Source of the DNA: Benincasa hispida
Taxonomy: Eukaryota > Streptophyta > Magnoliopsida > Cucurbitales > Cucurbitaceae
Length of the DNA stretch: 64,000 nucleotides
NCBI RefSeq assembly: GCF_009727055.1
Contig: NC_052355.1
Coordinates: 6,080,183 to 6,144,182, forward strand
Direction: 5' to 3'
Under the pieces are notes generated by a model, which worked only from the letters and a program-made list of their open reading frames with translations, ran no database searches and was not told the origin of the DNA. Below are positions 43,112 to 54,640 of this stretch, one piece after another (position 1 is the first letter of the stretch; each line of letters opens with the position of its first letter). The translations under genes and the position numbers were made by a program.

Positions 43112-44467
43112 TGAAGAAAATTGATACTCGAGATTTCCATGAGTAGCAAAAGCAAGACTATTCCAAATTACAATCATGAATCAACAATACATTTACAGTC
43201 AACTTCAAACAAACAGTTATACAAATATTTTTCAGAAATTACAGCATGAACAATACAGAAGAACAGAGATCAAACTCTATACGAACATCGGCAGAAGCGT
43301 CTCCATGTTCCGATGTGCAACTTTGATCGAACAACAACAACCATGAGTGCTCGATCTACATGACTGTAACACCACACGAACACATCACGAACACTTTGCG
43401 CTCGTCCTCAACGATCTCCTCAGTCACGAACTCCTCCGCAGCACCACAAATGGCCTCCATAAAACCTCGACGGTGTCGAGTTGAGTCTAACACCACCAAC
43501 AAGGCGACCTTGGTATTCTCAGTGTGAGAATCCATAGGGTGGGCTCTGTTCGGACTTGGTATTAGGCAGACGAACAGAGGAAACAATGATCGCATACATG
43601 ACTGGGAAAGTGAGAGAAGTTGGGGACCTATCGTATAGGTTGATGCCCAATTGTTTAGATGAAGCTATGCGATCGTCTAGCAAAAGCTATGCGATTGTTT
43701 AGCTCTATCGTTTAGCTTGGTCTGTCGTGTACAGACTCTACACGATCGTTTACCTTGGGCCTGTGATCGTCTAGCAAAGCTATGCAATCGTTTAGTAAAC
43801 ACTGCACGATCGTTTAGCTCGCACCTGCACAATCGTTTAGCTCGCCCAACTGTCGTTTAGTAAATCTGTATTTACTTGACAACTCGTGAGTTTTTTTTTC
43901 ACCGGAGAGAAAACGTAAAATCCTTTTCAATCTTTTTTCAAAACTTCTTTTCAAATTAGGAAACCACTTTCCTTTTAAACTCACGGTTACCATGATCCAA
44001 TAACCATACACTACTTTGGTTATTTAAAAGAAAAAGTATTAATTATCCAATAATTAATATTATTATAAACATAAATGATAACCAACTTATCATACTATAT
44101 TTATAACCTATAGTTTTAATATTTCATCTCATGAAACATATAAACCATACTTCTTTTTCTATTCCATGGTACTTAATGTAAATCTCATTTACATCAATCT
44201 TCCACTAGATGTATCTTATACATCATACTAATTATATCATATATAATCAAAATACCTCTTGTCAATTTGAACATTTCAAATCAACACCAAGAACTGATCC
44301 TCAACAATATCCAAGCTACTAAGGGGACCTTATGGACCTGTAGATCCGAAGCTCCAATGGTACGTGAATAACTGACTAAACTCTTTAGTCATTGGATCCA
44401 CTATCCATTAACTGCCAGGCACTCCACTAAAGATCGACAGTTGAACTCTCCTCACTATAGATATATT
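43112..44467 (-). mobile_element. 5' LTR of the minus-strand Copia, truncated
   Basis: About 1.36 kb of the LTR 3' side, matching 31442-32830. It stops after 'ctcactatagatatatt' at 44467, where the 3' LTR continues ATGTGTCCATC. Sequence of the element G LTR begins directly. The missing part includes the LTR start, so no target duplication can be read on this side. A 79-codon minus frame at 43356-43595 is LTR. Confidence 0.85.
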
Positions 44468-44659
44468 AAGTGGAGTTGAACTTGTGTTGGACTAGATTTT
44501 ATACGGATGTAGTTCAATCTCTAGTACTTAATCCTCTAATTCTTTCTTGGTTGAATGCATACGCTTAATGTATGGAAGCGGAGCGTGCGGATGTTTTTGA
44601 GTTGGAGTATTGGAATAATGCTTGTATCTCCAAAGGAATTTAGTCGTCAAGTGTGGTCA
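44468..44659 (-). mobile_element. Element G 5' LTR, lower piece
   Basis: AAGTGGAGTTGAACTTGTG through GGTTGAATGCATACGCTT to CAAGTGTGGTCA matches 6150-6350. The primer site and leader expected below it are gone. GGTCA (44655-44659) repeats at 49283-49287. Confidence 0.65.
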
Positions 44660-47600
44660 TATCACACACCCTCTCAAACTACTCTCCTAATCAAGGAGAG
44701 AATGTGATGGCAACAATTACCAAACCTTTTATGGCACTTACTACCTACTGGACATCCTTAGTGTGCTCAAACAACCTTGAATACAAGATAACACTACAAA
44801 ACAACTCCAAATATAAATTAATAAAATAGCCTGAGTGACCAGGGTTTAGCACACATACAGTACACATAACATAATTATAGATACCAAAACCTTGAAGGTC
44901 CTAAAAACTCTTACAAGTCCCTAAACATGAATATAACATATGCATCGACATCTCTAAGATAAAGACTTAAACTTTACTTTTGTCTTTATGTTTTAACTCA
45001 AGTCCATGAGTGGCAGAGCAGCAGGGCAACTAACTTCTAGGGAGATGACCATTAGTTGAGAAAAAGAAAACATTTGAATGAATGAGCCACTAACCCAGTG
45101 AGTGTTCATTTAAAACATATGTGCTGAAAACTACCAAGCAAACTCCTACTTAAAATCTTTAAATATAAAACTGCTGGATAACATTAATCAACATAATCCT
45201 TAGTTGAGAGAGAACCCTTTTGCTCAATCCCTCAACATCAAATCTTAGTTAGTGCGGAGTAATCTCAACACAACCAACGTCAATTCTACCTGCATGCACG
45301 TGCTAATAACTAAGTATCGTCATACCTTAGGTATTAGAGCCCAGGTACCTTATTAAGTCCTTTAGTATCGGGTTCATTATAATCATCATAAAACTTATTC
45401 TTTGAAATAAGCATACTTAAAAGCATAAGTACCTTAAATCATATGTTGAAATCATATTCATCATATAACATAGAAACTAAAGGAAATGTAAATAGATATC
45501 CTTTGAGTAGTGGAAGTGGATTGTTCCAAATCCCATTGAGAAAGAACACAAACAATTACAATCTAAACGAAAACGAACAGATTATGCATAAATAGAAAAT
45601 TACAGCATGCTACTTATAATTGAGGTTACAAGGGATAGAGTATACAAACCTTTTAAGAACTCTTCTTCACGTATCTCTCAATCGTTCAGCAACTCGTTCA
45701 ATCAGCACGAACTCGAACTCAACGATCAAAATACGATCTCAACGAATGTCTGAATGAACCTCGATCCTAATCGAGTCCAACTCAATCCTCGAATAAAATT
45801 GGAACACCACCACAAGTGTTACCTTGGTATCCTCGTTGTGAGAATCTAGGAGTTGTGGGCTCTGTATGATCTTGGATTGAGGAAAATAGGAGGTAGATGA
45901 TCGAGTAAATGGGAGATGAGGCTGTCTATCATATAGACGAAATACTCAATCGTTTAGTAAATAAAAGCCTATCATATAGACTTTGCTACTCGATCATGTA
46001 GCAACGATTAAGTGAATAACTATCGTATAGTAAACTCGTAGCTCAATCGTGTATGCTCTCTATGTGATTGTTTAGTAAAACACTTTTACTTGATCGCCTT
46101 TTTGTGAGATATTCCGAATGACTCATCAACTTACCAATTTTGGAAACCCAAAATTCTTTTATTTCACATTTATCATAACTTTCAATAACCTCCCACTCAA
46201 TTCACTTATTAGAAAAAAAGAATAATTAATTATCATATAATTAATATGTTATAAATAAATATAATAACCAACTTATCATATTATATTTATAACCTATAGT
46301 TTTAACATTTTATTATATGAAACATATAAACCATAATTCTTTTTCTATTTTATGGTATTTAATATAAATCATATTTATATTAATTCCTTCAATTAATGTA
46401 TCTAATGCATCATATCAATTATATCACATATAATTGAATTTCCTCTTGTTAATTTGAACACTTCAAACTAACCCAAAATTTGATTCTCAACTTGAATTCA
46501 TTGAGCTACCAAGGGAACCTTATGAACCTGTAGCTTGAAGCTTCAACGATACGTGAATAACTGACTAAACTCTTTAATCCTGAGATCCACTATTCGTTAA
46601 CTGTTGGTCACTTCACTAAAGACCGACAGTTGAACTCTTAGCACTACATATATATTTCTGCGTCCATTGGATATAACCAATCAACAGTGCGATGACCCTT
46701 CACAAATCCCTCATAACAGTTAGGCCAATTTACCGTTTTGTCCCTGTAGTTACATCTAACTCTTTAAGTATCACTGATTTCTCTAATGAACAATAAGTCA
46801 TAGTCCTACTATGACTGAGTCCTATTTTTCCAAGAGAGGGTGTGACCACTATGTTCAAGACCTGGAATCTGCCCTTAAGTGAGCAATTTATCTACTTACC
46901 CTTGCTTCGGGGAATCAGTGAATTCCATCTTGTATAGCTGAGTTCCCAGATCCTCAATAAGATGAATCCCAGAAATGGTAGGTTTGTTGAGTTAGTAATC
47001 TGGCCACTCTCACCCATATAAATAAAAGGACAACCCTCATGAGCAGGAGTTTCCAACTCACTCAAGATTAAGATCATGTCACCTATGGTCATCCTAGTGA
47101 AATGTAAGTCTCAATTATCAACGACGTTATATAAGGAGACTAATCATCTCGTGGTCCAGTATTATACAAACTCATTGTATAGGATACCCTTACTCGCATA
47201 TCTCCATATGAATGGTCAGGATCAGACCATTTGTAGCACTTTACAACACTTGTAACATCTATAGAGCATCGTATATGTAGTTTCACCAGGATAAAGTATC
47301 ATTCCTTTATCTTTATACTACAGACCATTTAGATTATTACTTAAGGGATGATCCACTTTTATGTCTCACATACATTCTTAAGTTATATAAAATAACCATG
47401 GATTTTAGTTTACTGGATTGAGTAAATACTTATAAAATAACACTTATTTTATTAATAACAATATGTGTACAAAATGTTTACAAACTACGAGATCACCAGG
47501 AGAATTAGGATACCAATCCCAACAGAAACTATTAACACATGCCTTATAAACATTAAGAATAAAATTACTTAACTCATGCTTTCATAAGCACCTTTAATCT

Positions 47601-49282
47601 AAGCATGTGTTGAAAACTCTTTGGAAGCTAGTTTGCTTGGAAACTATTTTAATCATACTTAGAAATGAAAGCAAGTATGAAACTAGTATTCTTAAATTAA
47701 ACATGCATTTACTAAACATTTTTAGACACTTGGTTTTTCACTCACAGTCTTGGCGTCATTCATAGGGTTGATAAGCCCTATTAGCGTTAACACTGTGGAA
47801 ATGATAAACATTTTTTATTAATGCTTTAGTCCCCTTGTGAAACTTAATTTACTTAATCTAGTTTAACATTTAACTTAAGCATCAAAACTTCTTTCTCAAT
47901 GCATACCCAACTTATGCGTTCAAAAATTAGGAAAATACCTTAGATTGTGTTGCTAGGCTTATGCGGTCACAACCCCCACTTCCTTGCCCTGGCACACCTA
48001 CAACACTTATGTGTAGCACGCCTTACTCATGCGCCAATGCATGTTGCCTTAACATATCCGCAGATGCACTGTCACACACCCCAAGCCTTGCATCCCTTAG
48101 CACAAACCTTGAGCACATGCTTGACGCCCAATCTTATCTTTGTGTGCGTGTCCACCAGTGCTTTCACCTGGCTAGTCGAGCTGCCTGCTTACTCAAGTGA
48201 AGTAACTGCCTGCTTATTCAACCAAAATTTTTAGATTCAACTTTGAGCACGAATAACTCTTTTTTTAGATTTTATTTTAAAAATTTCCTTCTACAAACTT
48301 GTTTATAAATGTCTTAACCTACTTATCTTAAAATTTGAGTTTCAAATTCTTCTTGGTCAGTCCGGTAAGTTTCAATCTTCCCACACTGCTCTTATCACCC
48401 GAGAACTTGACCTTCTTGAGGAAATATTCATATTTCAACTCGATTCCTTAGGAGTTTTCTTCCAGTAGCCCATGAGCATCAACAATATTCATCAACTTTA
48501 ATTAAACTCTGGAAACTCTTCTTTTTCACGAGTAGAATGGCAAAACCAAAAACCTAAAGTGAAACTGCCTTTTATAGTAGAAGTTGCATGCCTCAACTTA
48601 GCCTTTAAGAGCTAGCTAGCTCATTAAGTGAGTTTAACTTCCCTAACCTCGACAGTTTGCCCACTTAGGTTGGTGATTAAGCTAAGGCCTTCAGTAATCA
48701 CCAACGCATGGCTCATCCTTCAAACATTTACCAATGCAAGGCTCACTCGGATGCATGTACCACACTCGGCCAACACATGCTTCAACACCTCCTCACACCA
48801 ACGCCTAGTCTTGTGGCCATTGCATGGCCTTGCTTGCGCGCATGCCTTCGTCCAGCCATCGTAAGCACTGCTACCAATGTCGCGTGCATCCATGCCTAAC
48901 CTTAATACAAAGCTTGGCCAATGTATAGTTCTCGCTCATGCACGGTCTTATCCTCAGCCACCACTTAGTCACGCCTACTCCATGCCTCAACGCATGTCTT
49001 GTGCCCATACTAATCTTCATAAATGCTTATGGTTGCTGTACACTTCCTTGGTCAATAACCTTCTTGGCTTCAACACTTAGCCAAATTTTTCCTTCTTTCA
49101 ACCAAGCACAACTATACTTTATACCCGAGAGCTTTAGGTATCAACACTTAGTTTATTTTCTCCTTCTTTTAGTATTTCTCAAGCCTTTCCCTACAATTAA
49201 GTATTATCATAAACATAATCACATTTATTATCATATACTAATTAACACACTTAAGTAGGAAAGATAGGGTTCGGGTTTTACA
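44660..49282 (-). mobile_element. Solo LTR (TGTAAAACCC type), with a nested solo LTR
   Basis: Perfect duplication GGTCA on both sides (44655-44659, 49283-49287). On the minus strand it starts TGTAAAACCCGAACCC and ends GGTGTGTGATA, the last bases probably changed from ..GACA. Removing the nested LTR at 45478-47524 leaves 2.57 kb, similar in size and start to 25355-27626. The 47930-49080 part is rich in GCATG/CATGC words and gives His/Cys/Leu-rich frames that are not genes. Related text appears at 63620-63960. Confidence 0.82.
45478..47524 (-). mobile_element. Solo Copia-family LTR, 2.05 kb
   Basis: Flanked by GAAAC (45473-45477, 47525-47529). Minus start TGTTGGGATTGGTATCC. It aligns with the LTRs of the Copia at 31442-44467 along its whole length (for example GATACGTGAATAACTGACTAAACTCTTTA and the 'caccaccacaagtgttaccttggtatcctc' block). 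No interior is present. The 67-codon minus frame at 46892-47092 is LTR. Confidence 0.88.
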
Positions 49283-49287
49283 GGTCA

Positions 49288-49736
49288 GGTTCAAGAGTCA
49301 AGGAGTCTTCTAATTGTAGATAATTCCCTTTAGGCTCTCTGAAGCGTAGAATTGCTGACCTCCACAAATGAAAAGAACTCCTTTATTTATAGAGTTCTCA
49401 GGTGGGCTTCGTGGGTTTGGGCTTAGTTGCTCCGTGAACCTGACACTTGTGTCCAACTAATTGAATTTGGGCCTTATTTGACATTTGGGTCAAATTAAGT
49501 CTATTTTTGGCCTCAATTAGACTTTTAGCCCAAATAATAATATGAAATTGAACCGAATTAATTTTATTCAGTCCAACGGTAATGAAGGAGACATGTGGCA
49601 TCATCGAAATTCGTCAATTTATGTCTTCAATTTCAATTTGGGACACATGTCAACTTCTAAATAATCTCAAATTTAATTATTATTCGTCATAAATTTAGTA
49701 AATGACGTGGCAATTTGCAAAATTTCTCATTCAACA
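49288..49736 (-). mobile_element. Element G 5' LTR, upper piece
   Basis: Matches 6350-6810 (GGTTCAAGAGTCAAG..., GATAATTCCC, TTCTCAGGTGGGCTT, ACATGTGGCATCATC). It ends CATTCAACA, the minus start TGTTGAATG of the LTR. CCACC follows (49737-49741). Confidence 0.65.
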
Positions 49737-49764
49737 CCACCTTAAATGTTTAATGTCATAGTTT

Positions 49765-51618
49765 CATTATTATGTATTTGTTATCATTAATTTTGAATGG
49801 ATCCAATCCTGCGGTGGAAATAAATGAGTACTTTTGTTTTATTTTTGAGAAGATGAAATACAAAATTGAAATATAAAATACAAATAACTCATGTTGTGTT
49901 TAATTAATGGTTAAGCATGAAAGGGTAGAAGAATTAATATACCTTTGTAGAAGTAGAACTTTTCCACAACAATTCTTCTATCTTTTCCAGCAAATTTGTC
50001 TTCTTCTTCTCAACATTGTGACACCTCCACAAGATTTGCCTGGTGGGAGTGATTGTTGAAAGAGGAAAAAGGAATGGAGAAATTGATTTTTGCAGAGAAC
50101 CTTTCTCTGCAAGTTTTTGAGAGAGAGAGAGAGAGCAAATTCGTAGATTCTGCATTCGTTAATCACAAAACTCTTTTATGTGTGTTTTAACGCAAAGGGA
50201 GAGGGTAACTACCCACGTCCCTACTCCTCTTCACTAATGGGAGTGATTAATTAATTAATTATTATTTAATTAAAATTAAATATTAATTAATTTAAATTAA
50301 TTATCTCATATTTAATAAAACACAGATTGTATCATATTCAAATGCACATTTCTCTCTTAACCTATAGTTTTAAATGAATCTCATCCACATTCATATATAA
50401 CCTGTAACTTTAATTTAAATCTAAATTTTGTATTTGAATCACATTCAAATACATTAATTCTCTGAAAATTTATAATATTAATTATAAATCATATTTATAA
50501 TTAACTATATATAATAAAATATCTATATATATTATATTAATTGCATCATATACAATTAGTATATGATTCCTTAAATTACTTTGTTTTTCTTTCAAAACTT
50601 TTGGTCCTTGTTAATCTATTGTGAGGCAGCAAGGGGACTTAAATGACCTAAAAATTATAAGTTCTAATGATTCGAGATTAATTAAACTTTTTAATTGATT
50701 AATCAACATTCATTAACAATGAGAAAAATCATTATAGACTCATAGTTGTAATCTTATGCACTGTAAGATATGTTGCATCCATGGATATAATAATTACATG
50801 TAAGTGACTTCACACAAATTGTTCATAATTACAGTTGGTCAAATGTCCATTTTACCCTTATAATTACCTCTACATCCTTAAGTACCACCCATTCTCTAAT
50901 GAACAATTTGTTTATGGTCCAACCATAAACCAAGCCCCTCTCGGGCCAATGGGAGAGAGAGGAGAGGATAGGGCTCCATTGTTGAAGTCTCAGAGTTAGC
51001 ACTTGAGAGAAATACTCATCTACTTACCCTATATGGAAAGGATTGAATTCCACCTTGTGAAATTATATTCCCAGTTCTCTATTTGGTCAAGTATCCAAAA
51101 TGTCAGGTTTATTGAGTCGACGACTTGGGCCACTCTTACCCATGCAAATGAAACGACTAGCCCTCAGAAGCAAGAATTCATAACTCACTCAGGATCAAGA
51201 TTGATTGAGTTACATATGATCATCCTTCGAGATAAATCTCTTCAATTAACGAAGTTACAAAGAGAGATTAATTATTTTGCGGTTTAGTCTTATACAAAAT
51301 CTTTGCATAGGATACTTCTACTCACATGTCTCCACATGAACAACATAGATTACAATTGTTGCAATGATTACAAAGTGAACTGTATGCATAGTGTTACTAG
51401 GATAAGATATTCATCCTTATCCATTTAATATAGTTACAAAGTGACCTGTATATCAACTACATATGGTTCCAGTCCCATGCAAATAACCTTGAATTTTGCT
51501 TTATTGTATATAGTTATGCAAATTGAAGACATAATATAAAATAACAAATTATTTTATTAATCATCAGGAATTTGTTTATTTATTTACAAATCACGCGTTT
51601 AGGGCATAAAACTAAACA
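49765..51618 (-). mobile_element. Solo Copia-family LTR, 1.85 kb
   Basis: Minus start TGTTTAGTTTTATGCCCTAAA at 51618. Internal blocks match 60100-62141 and 58006-59356 (TACTTACCCTA..., CCAGTTCTC.., TCTTTGCATAGGATAC, ATTAATTAAACT text). AGTTT lies on both sides (49760-49764, 51619-51623). The lower end is less clean than in the other copies. A GAGAGAGAGAG run lies at 50120-50136. Confidence 0.75.
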
Positions 51619-51623
51619 AGTTT

Positions 51624-52149
51624 TACATAAATAGGAAATCACACCTGCTACCGAACTTGTAAATACGCTTGACTAGATATTTGATTGCTACAGATTAACT
51701 AAATGTACATAATCTTAAAGATTAAAGCCAACACTGTAAAAAGTGTATTGAAATCCAATGGATTGAAAAGCATACAATAAAATTTATAAAGCATGATATG
51801 CATCCTCTACAATATACAATAAGCCAAGTCAGGGGATTACAACAAATGTTACACATTGGTATGTTACCAAATACATTGTATATGTACAATTTGATCACCA
51901 TTAAATAACAAATTACGACGTACACGAGTGTTTAATACAAATAATCTAAAATGAACGTAATAAATCAAATGTAGTTGAAGTAATATTAGTGAATATATTG
52001 AAACATGACCTATGTGAACATAATTATGTTTTATATGTAGGTAATCGTAAAGAAACAAATAAACAAACCACTGACAAACGTAAATATTAATATATTTGGA
52101 TTATTCAGCAATGCCAAAATAATTAACCCCATATCGAATCTTTGCATGA
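51624..52149. other. Unassigned AT-rich sequence
   Basis: No shared repeat or convincing frame is seen. Two minus-strand frames (51722-51925, 51864-52058) are Ile/Leu/Tyr/Cys-rich and lack motifs. Confidence 0.4.
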
Positions 52150-52480
52150 CCTACAATTATGATCAATCTAACCAGAATGCCGACGTTTCTTGACCTTTGA
52201 TGCCCTTTCCCTATGATACAATAATCTTTTGTTTTTTGGCCCACCAACTAGACGTTTAGAGTTCAGAGGCAGAATCAAATCTTGATCCGGAGAACCCATC
52301 AATGGGAACTGATCAACACTACCTACATGGTGTATATCTATATTGTATACCTGACTCCAATTAGGAGGAGAGAATAAGACTCATTCGCAAAGGACCACAA
52401 GGTATGAATGTTAGCTTCATACTATTTGGTTTGATCATGGACTTCAAACTCATACTTGTTTATGGGATACACCTGAAACA
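52150..52480 (-). pseudogene. Possible MULE transposase C-terminal remnant
   Basis: Minus-strand reading: KYEFEVHDQTK-like text near 52450, then after frame changes DQFPLMGSPDQDLILPLNSK and RLVGGPKNKRLLYHRERASK, then KKRRHSG. Plant Mutator-like transposases often end in a W/F-P...PP...RxxGRPKKxR basic tail after the SWIM zinc finger, and this reads as a worn version. No catalytic DDE region or terminal inverted repeats were found, so it is a weak call. A generic basic tail of another protein is possible. Confidence 0.35.
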
Positions 52481-53062
52481 TATAGTGTTTTTGTGAGAAG
52501 GGCAATACTAATAACTAATAAATAAAATAAAAATACAAAGTAACTAAACCACCCACGTCCATAGCTCAACTTTCAATCAATGCACACTTAAGAACTTCTG
52601 CCTATGGGAGAAGATGGGTACGTTGATAGCTAAAGAAAGTGTGGCATTCATTAAACCATCTTTGTAACAAACTACGTGCAAAATCAAAAAAGGGTATAAT
52701 CAAGAGCTCATTACCTGTACTTAATGTTGAGTTCATACTCACTAAAATGTTGGTTGTCATTAAGGAATATCGTTTCCTATTAAAAAAACACCCTTGTCTA
52801 TCTAGAACACCCTACCTCTTGTGCTTACGGAATATCAATCAAAGGGCATTTCACTCTCAATCTATCACCACAGCTAGAGAGGAGAAGAGAAGAACACAAA
52901 CACTTGTGGAAGTTGTCTTTATTGATAAGCCAATGAAAAATCACTAATTACAAGACTCAAAAGAACTAGTGCTTTCTACAAGAATAACCTCTACACTTGT
53001 GATAATGAAAATGCCAAGGAGAGTATGCATGGACAAGTTCCAAGCTATGCCCTTTTAGAATT
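52481..53062. other. Unassigned sequence left of the plus-strand Copia
   Basis: A plus-strand frame at 52639-52947 has no recognisable motif. The first 120 bases expected for the 5' LTR of the neighbouring Copia are absent here, so this flank abuts a truncated LTR. Confidence 0.4.
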
Positions 53063-53299
53063 ACTGCAACTTTTGACATTCTGTCTTAATTATTGTAATA
53101 TCTTTCATTTGCTTTTATTAGGGATTTATTAAAGAAATTTAGGGAGACTCCTTGTGAGACTATATATATAGTGGTATTGTAATCTTTGCCAAGATAAGGT
53201 TGAGAAAGAAATCAATAGAAGATTGAGTATTAGTATCCGTACTTTATTCTCTCTCTTCAATAAAAAGCTCCACCACTCAAAAATTTGTTTTTTTCTTCA
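53063..53299 (+). mobile_element. 5' LTR of the plus-strand Copia, truncated
   Basis: Matches 57544-57780 with about 90 percent identity by eye: TGCAACTTTTGACATTCTGTC, GCTTTTATTAGGGATTTATT, the TATATATA box at 53161-53168 and AATAAAAAGCTCCACCACT near the end. The part matching 57420-57543 is missing. Confidence 0.85.
53161..53168 (+). promoter_or_regulatory. TATA box of the Copia LTR
   Basis: TATATATA in GAGACTATATATATAGTGG, also present at about 57640 in the 3' LTR (CTATATATAGTGG). It lies 130-140 bases from the LTR end. Confidence 0.6.
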
Positions 53300-53302
53300 A
53301 TT

Positions 53303-53315
53303 TCGTATCAGAGCC
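53303..53315 (+). promoter_or_regulatory. Primer-binding site, Met-tRNA type
   Basis: TCGTATCAGAGCC directly after the LTR end CTTCA. This is TGGTATCAGAGCC with the second base changed. Confidence 0.8.
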
Positions 53316-54230
53316 ATGTCGAACCATGGGAGCATAGTATTGGGACAGATATAGTTACCACGACTTACCAAGATAAGCTATGAAAACTGGAGTATTCAAA
53401 TGCGTGCCTTGCTTGGTGCTCAAGATGCATGGGAAGTAGTCTAAGAAGGTCTTGAAGAGGAGGCTCCAATTGCAAATACGACAGCAAACCAATTGAGGGC
53501 GATAAAAGAGATGCGCATGAAAGAAAAAACCATTCTCTATCGCTTGTTCCAAGCTATGGATGAGTCAGGTTTCGAGAAAATTGCAGGTGTAAAGACATCG
53601 AAGAAAGTGTGGAACACACTGGAGAAGGTTTTCAAGGGTGTTGATTGAGTCAAACAAGTGCGACTCCAAACTCTTCGAGGTGAATTGGAAACCATGAAAA
53701 TGAAGGATTTCGATGGAGTATCTGACTACATCACCGGGGTTCAAACAGTGGTTAACCAACTTAAACGCAATGAAGAAACTCTTGAAGATGCCAGGGTTGT
53801 GGAGAAAATCCTTTGATCATTGACAAATGATTCTTAGAATCTGGTATATGCTATCAAGGAATCAAAGAATTTAGAAGAGACTATTTATGATCTTGCAGGT
53901 TCCCTTGAAATACATGAATAAAGAAAGAAGAAAAAGAAACAAGAGGTCTTGGATAAGGCCTTACAAACAAAGATGACCATCAAGGAAGAGGACGTGGTCG
54001 TGGTGGTCGCAGTTTCAGTCGCGGCAGAGGTCGTGGTTGTGGAAACAATATGAAGAGAAAAAATAAACGAGCTAACTGAATTGGGGTGGACGAGGCCGAG
54101 GTCGGCGAGAAGCGGTCGCTCAAAACATCCAAATGTCAAATGTTACAATTGTATAAAATATGGACACTATGCAAAAGATAGCTATGCCGAGAAAAAGCTG
54201 GAAGAAAATGCGAACTTGGTCGCAGAAAAT
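53316..54230 (+). pseudogene. Copia gag with RGG tract and defective zinc knuckle
   Basis: A single frame from the ATG at 53316 runs to about 53930, broken by stops. It reads YENWSIQMRALLGAQDAWEVV, KEKTILYRLFQAMDESGFEK, KVWNTLEKVFKG, LRGELETMKMKDFDGVSDY and IYDLAGSLEIHE. This is the helical UBN2/DUF4219-type gag of Copia. Then, after frame changes, an Arg/Gly tract GRGRGRGGRSFSRGRGRG (53985-54045) leads to the knuckle CYNCIKYGHYAKDS. The final Cys of C-x2-C-x4-H-x4-C is Ser, so zinc binding is lost. Two of the stops (53646-53648 and 53815-53817, both TGA) sit where CGA would restore Arg, as CpG deamination would produce. Confidence 0.82.
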
Positions 54231-54640
54231 GAGACCAAAGATGACGATGTTCTTATGATAGCCCATGAAGGCATCACTCCGGACAGCGACATGGTGTGGT
54301 GTCTTGACACTAGTGCAACCAACCATATGTGTGGGCACAAACATCTTTTCATTAATATGAAAGAGATAGAAGATGGACATGTGTCTTTTGGAGATGCATC
54401 AAAGGTTCAAGACAAAGGTCGAGGAAAAATACGTTTTTCCCAAAGAAATGGAAAATAAGGTACTATGAAGGATGTCTTCTATGTACCTGACTTGAAGAGT
54501 AATATTCTAAGTATGGGATAGTTATTGGAGAAAGGATGTTCAGTCTTCATGAAAGATCGAATGTTGCACTTGAAGGATAGAAATGATCGAGTGCTCACAC
54601 ACATTGAGATAGGGAAGAATCGGATGTTCAAACTCAACCT
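54231..54640 (+). pseudogene. Copia aspartic protease
   Basis: The frame 54081-54458 continues from gag into VWCLDTSATNHMCGHKHLF. This is the catalytic DTGA/DSGA site with Gly changed to Ser. Then VSFGDASKVQDKGRGKI follows, a stop, VFYVPDLKSNILSMG, a stop, and LLEKGCSVFMKDRMLHL. The Gly-to-Ser change in the active-site loop and two stops make it inactive. Confidence 0.78.

Larger units (their letters stand above)
31442..44467 (-). mobile_element. Copia retrotransposon, minus strand, with nested insertions
   Basis: Order on the minus strand is: truncated 5' LTR (44467-43112), Met-tRNA primer site, long leader, protease, integrase, RT, RNase H, polypurine tract, 3' LTR (35737-31442). This is the Copia order, with integrase before RT. 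It lies within the gag of element G. Secondary insertions are a 2.07-kb element in the 3' LTR and a 1.67-kb solo Athila LTR in integrase. A mate-pair adapter lies in the leader. The first 600-700 bases of the 5' LTR are missing at 44467. Confidence 0.88.

Noticed and set aside
47947..49258. His/Cys/Leu-rich plus-strand frames that look like small secreted or zinc-binding proteins
   Set aside because: They lie in the GCATG-rich part of a solo LTR, overlap each other in several frames, and have related text at 63620-63960.
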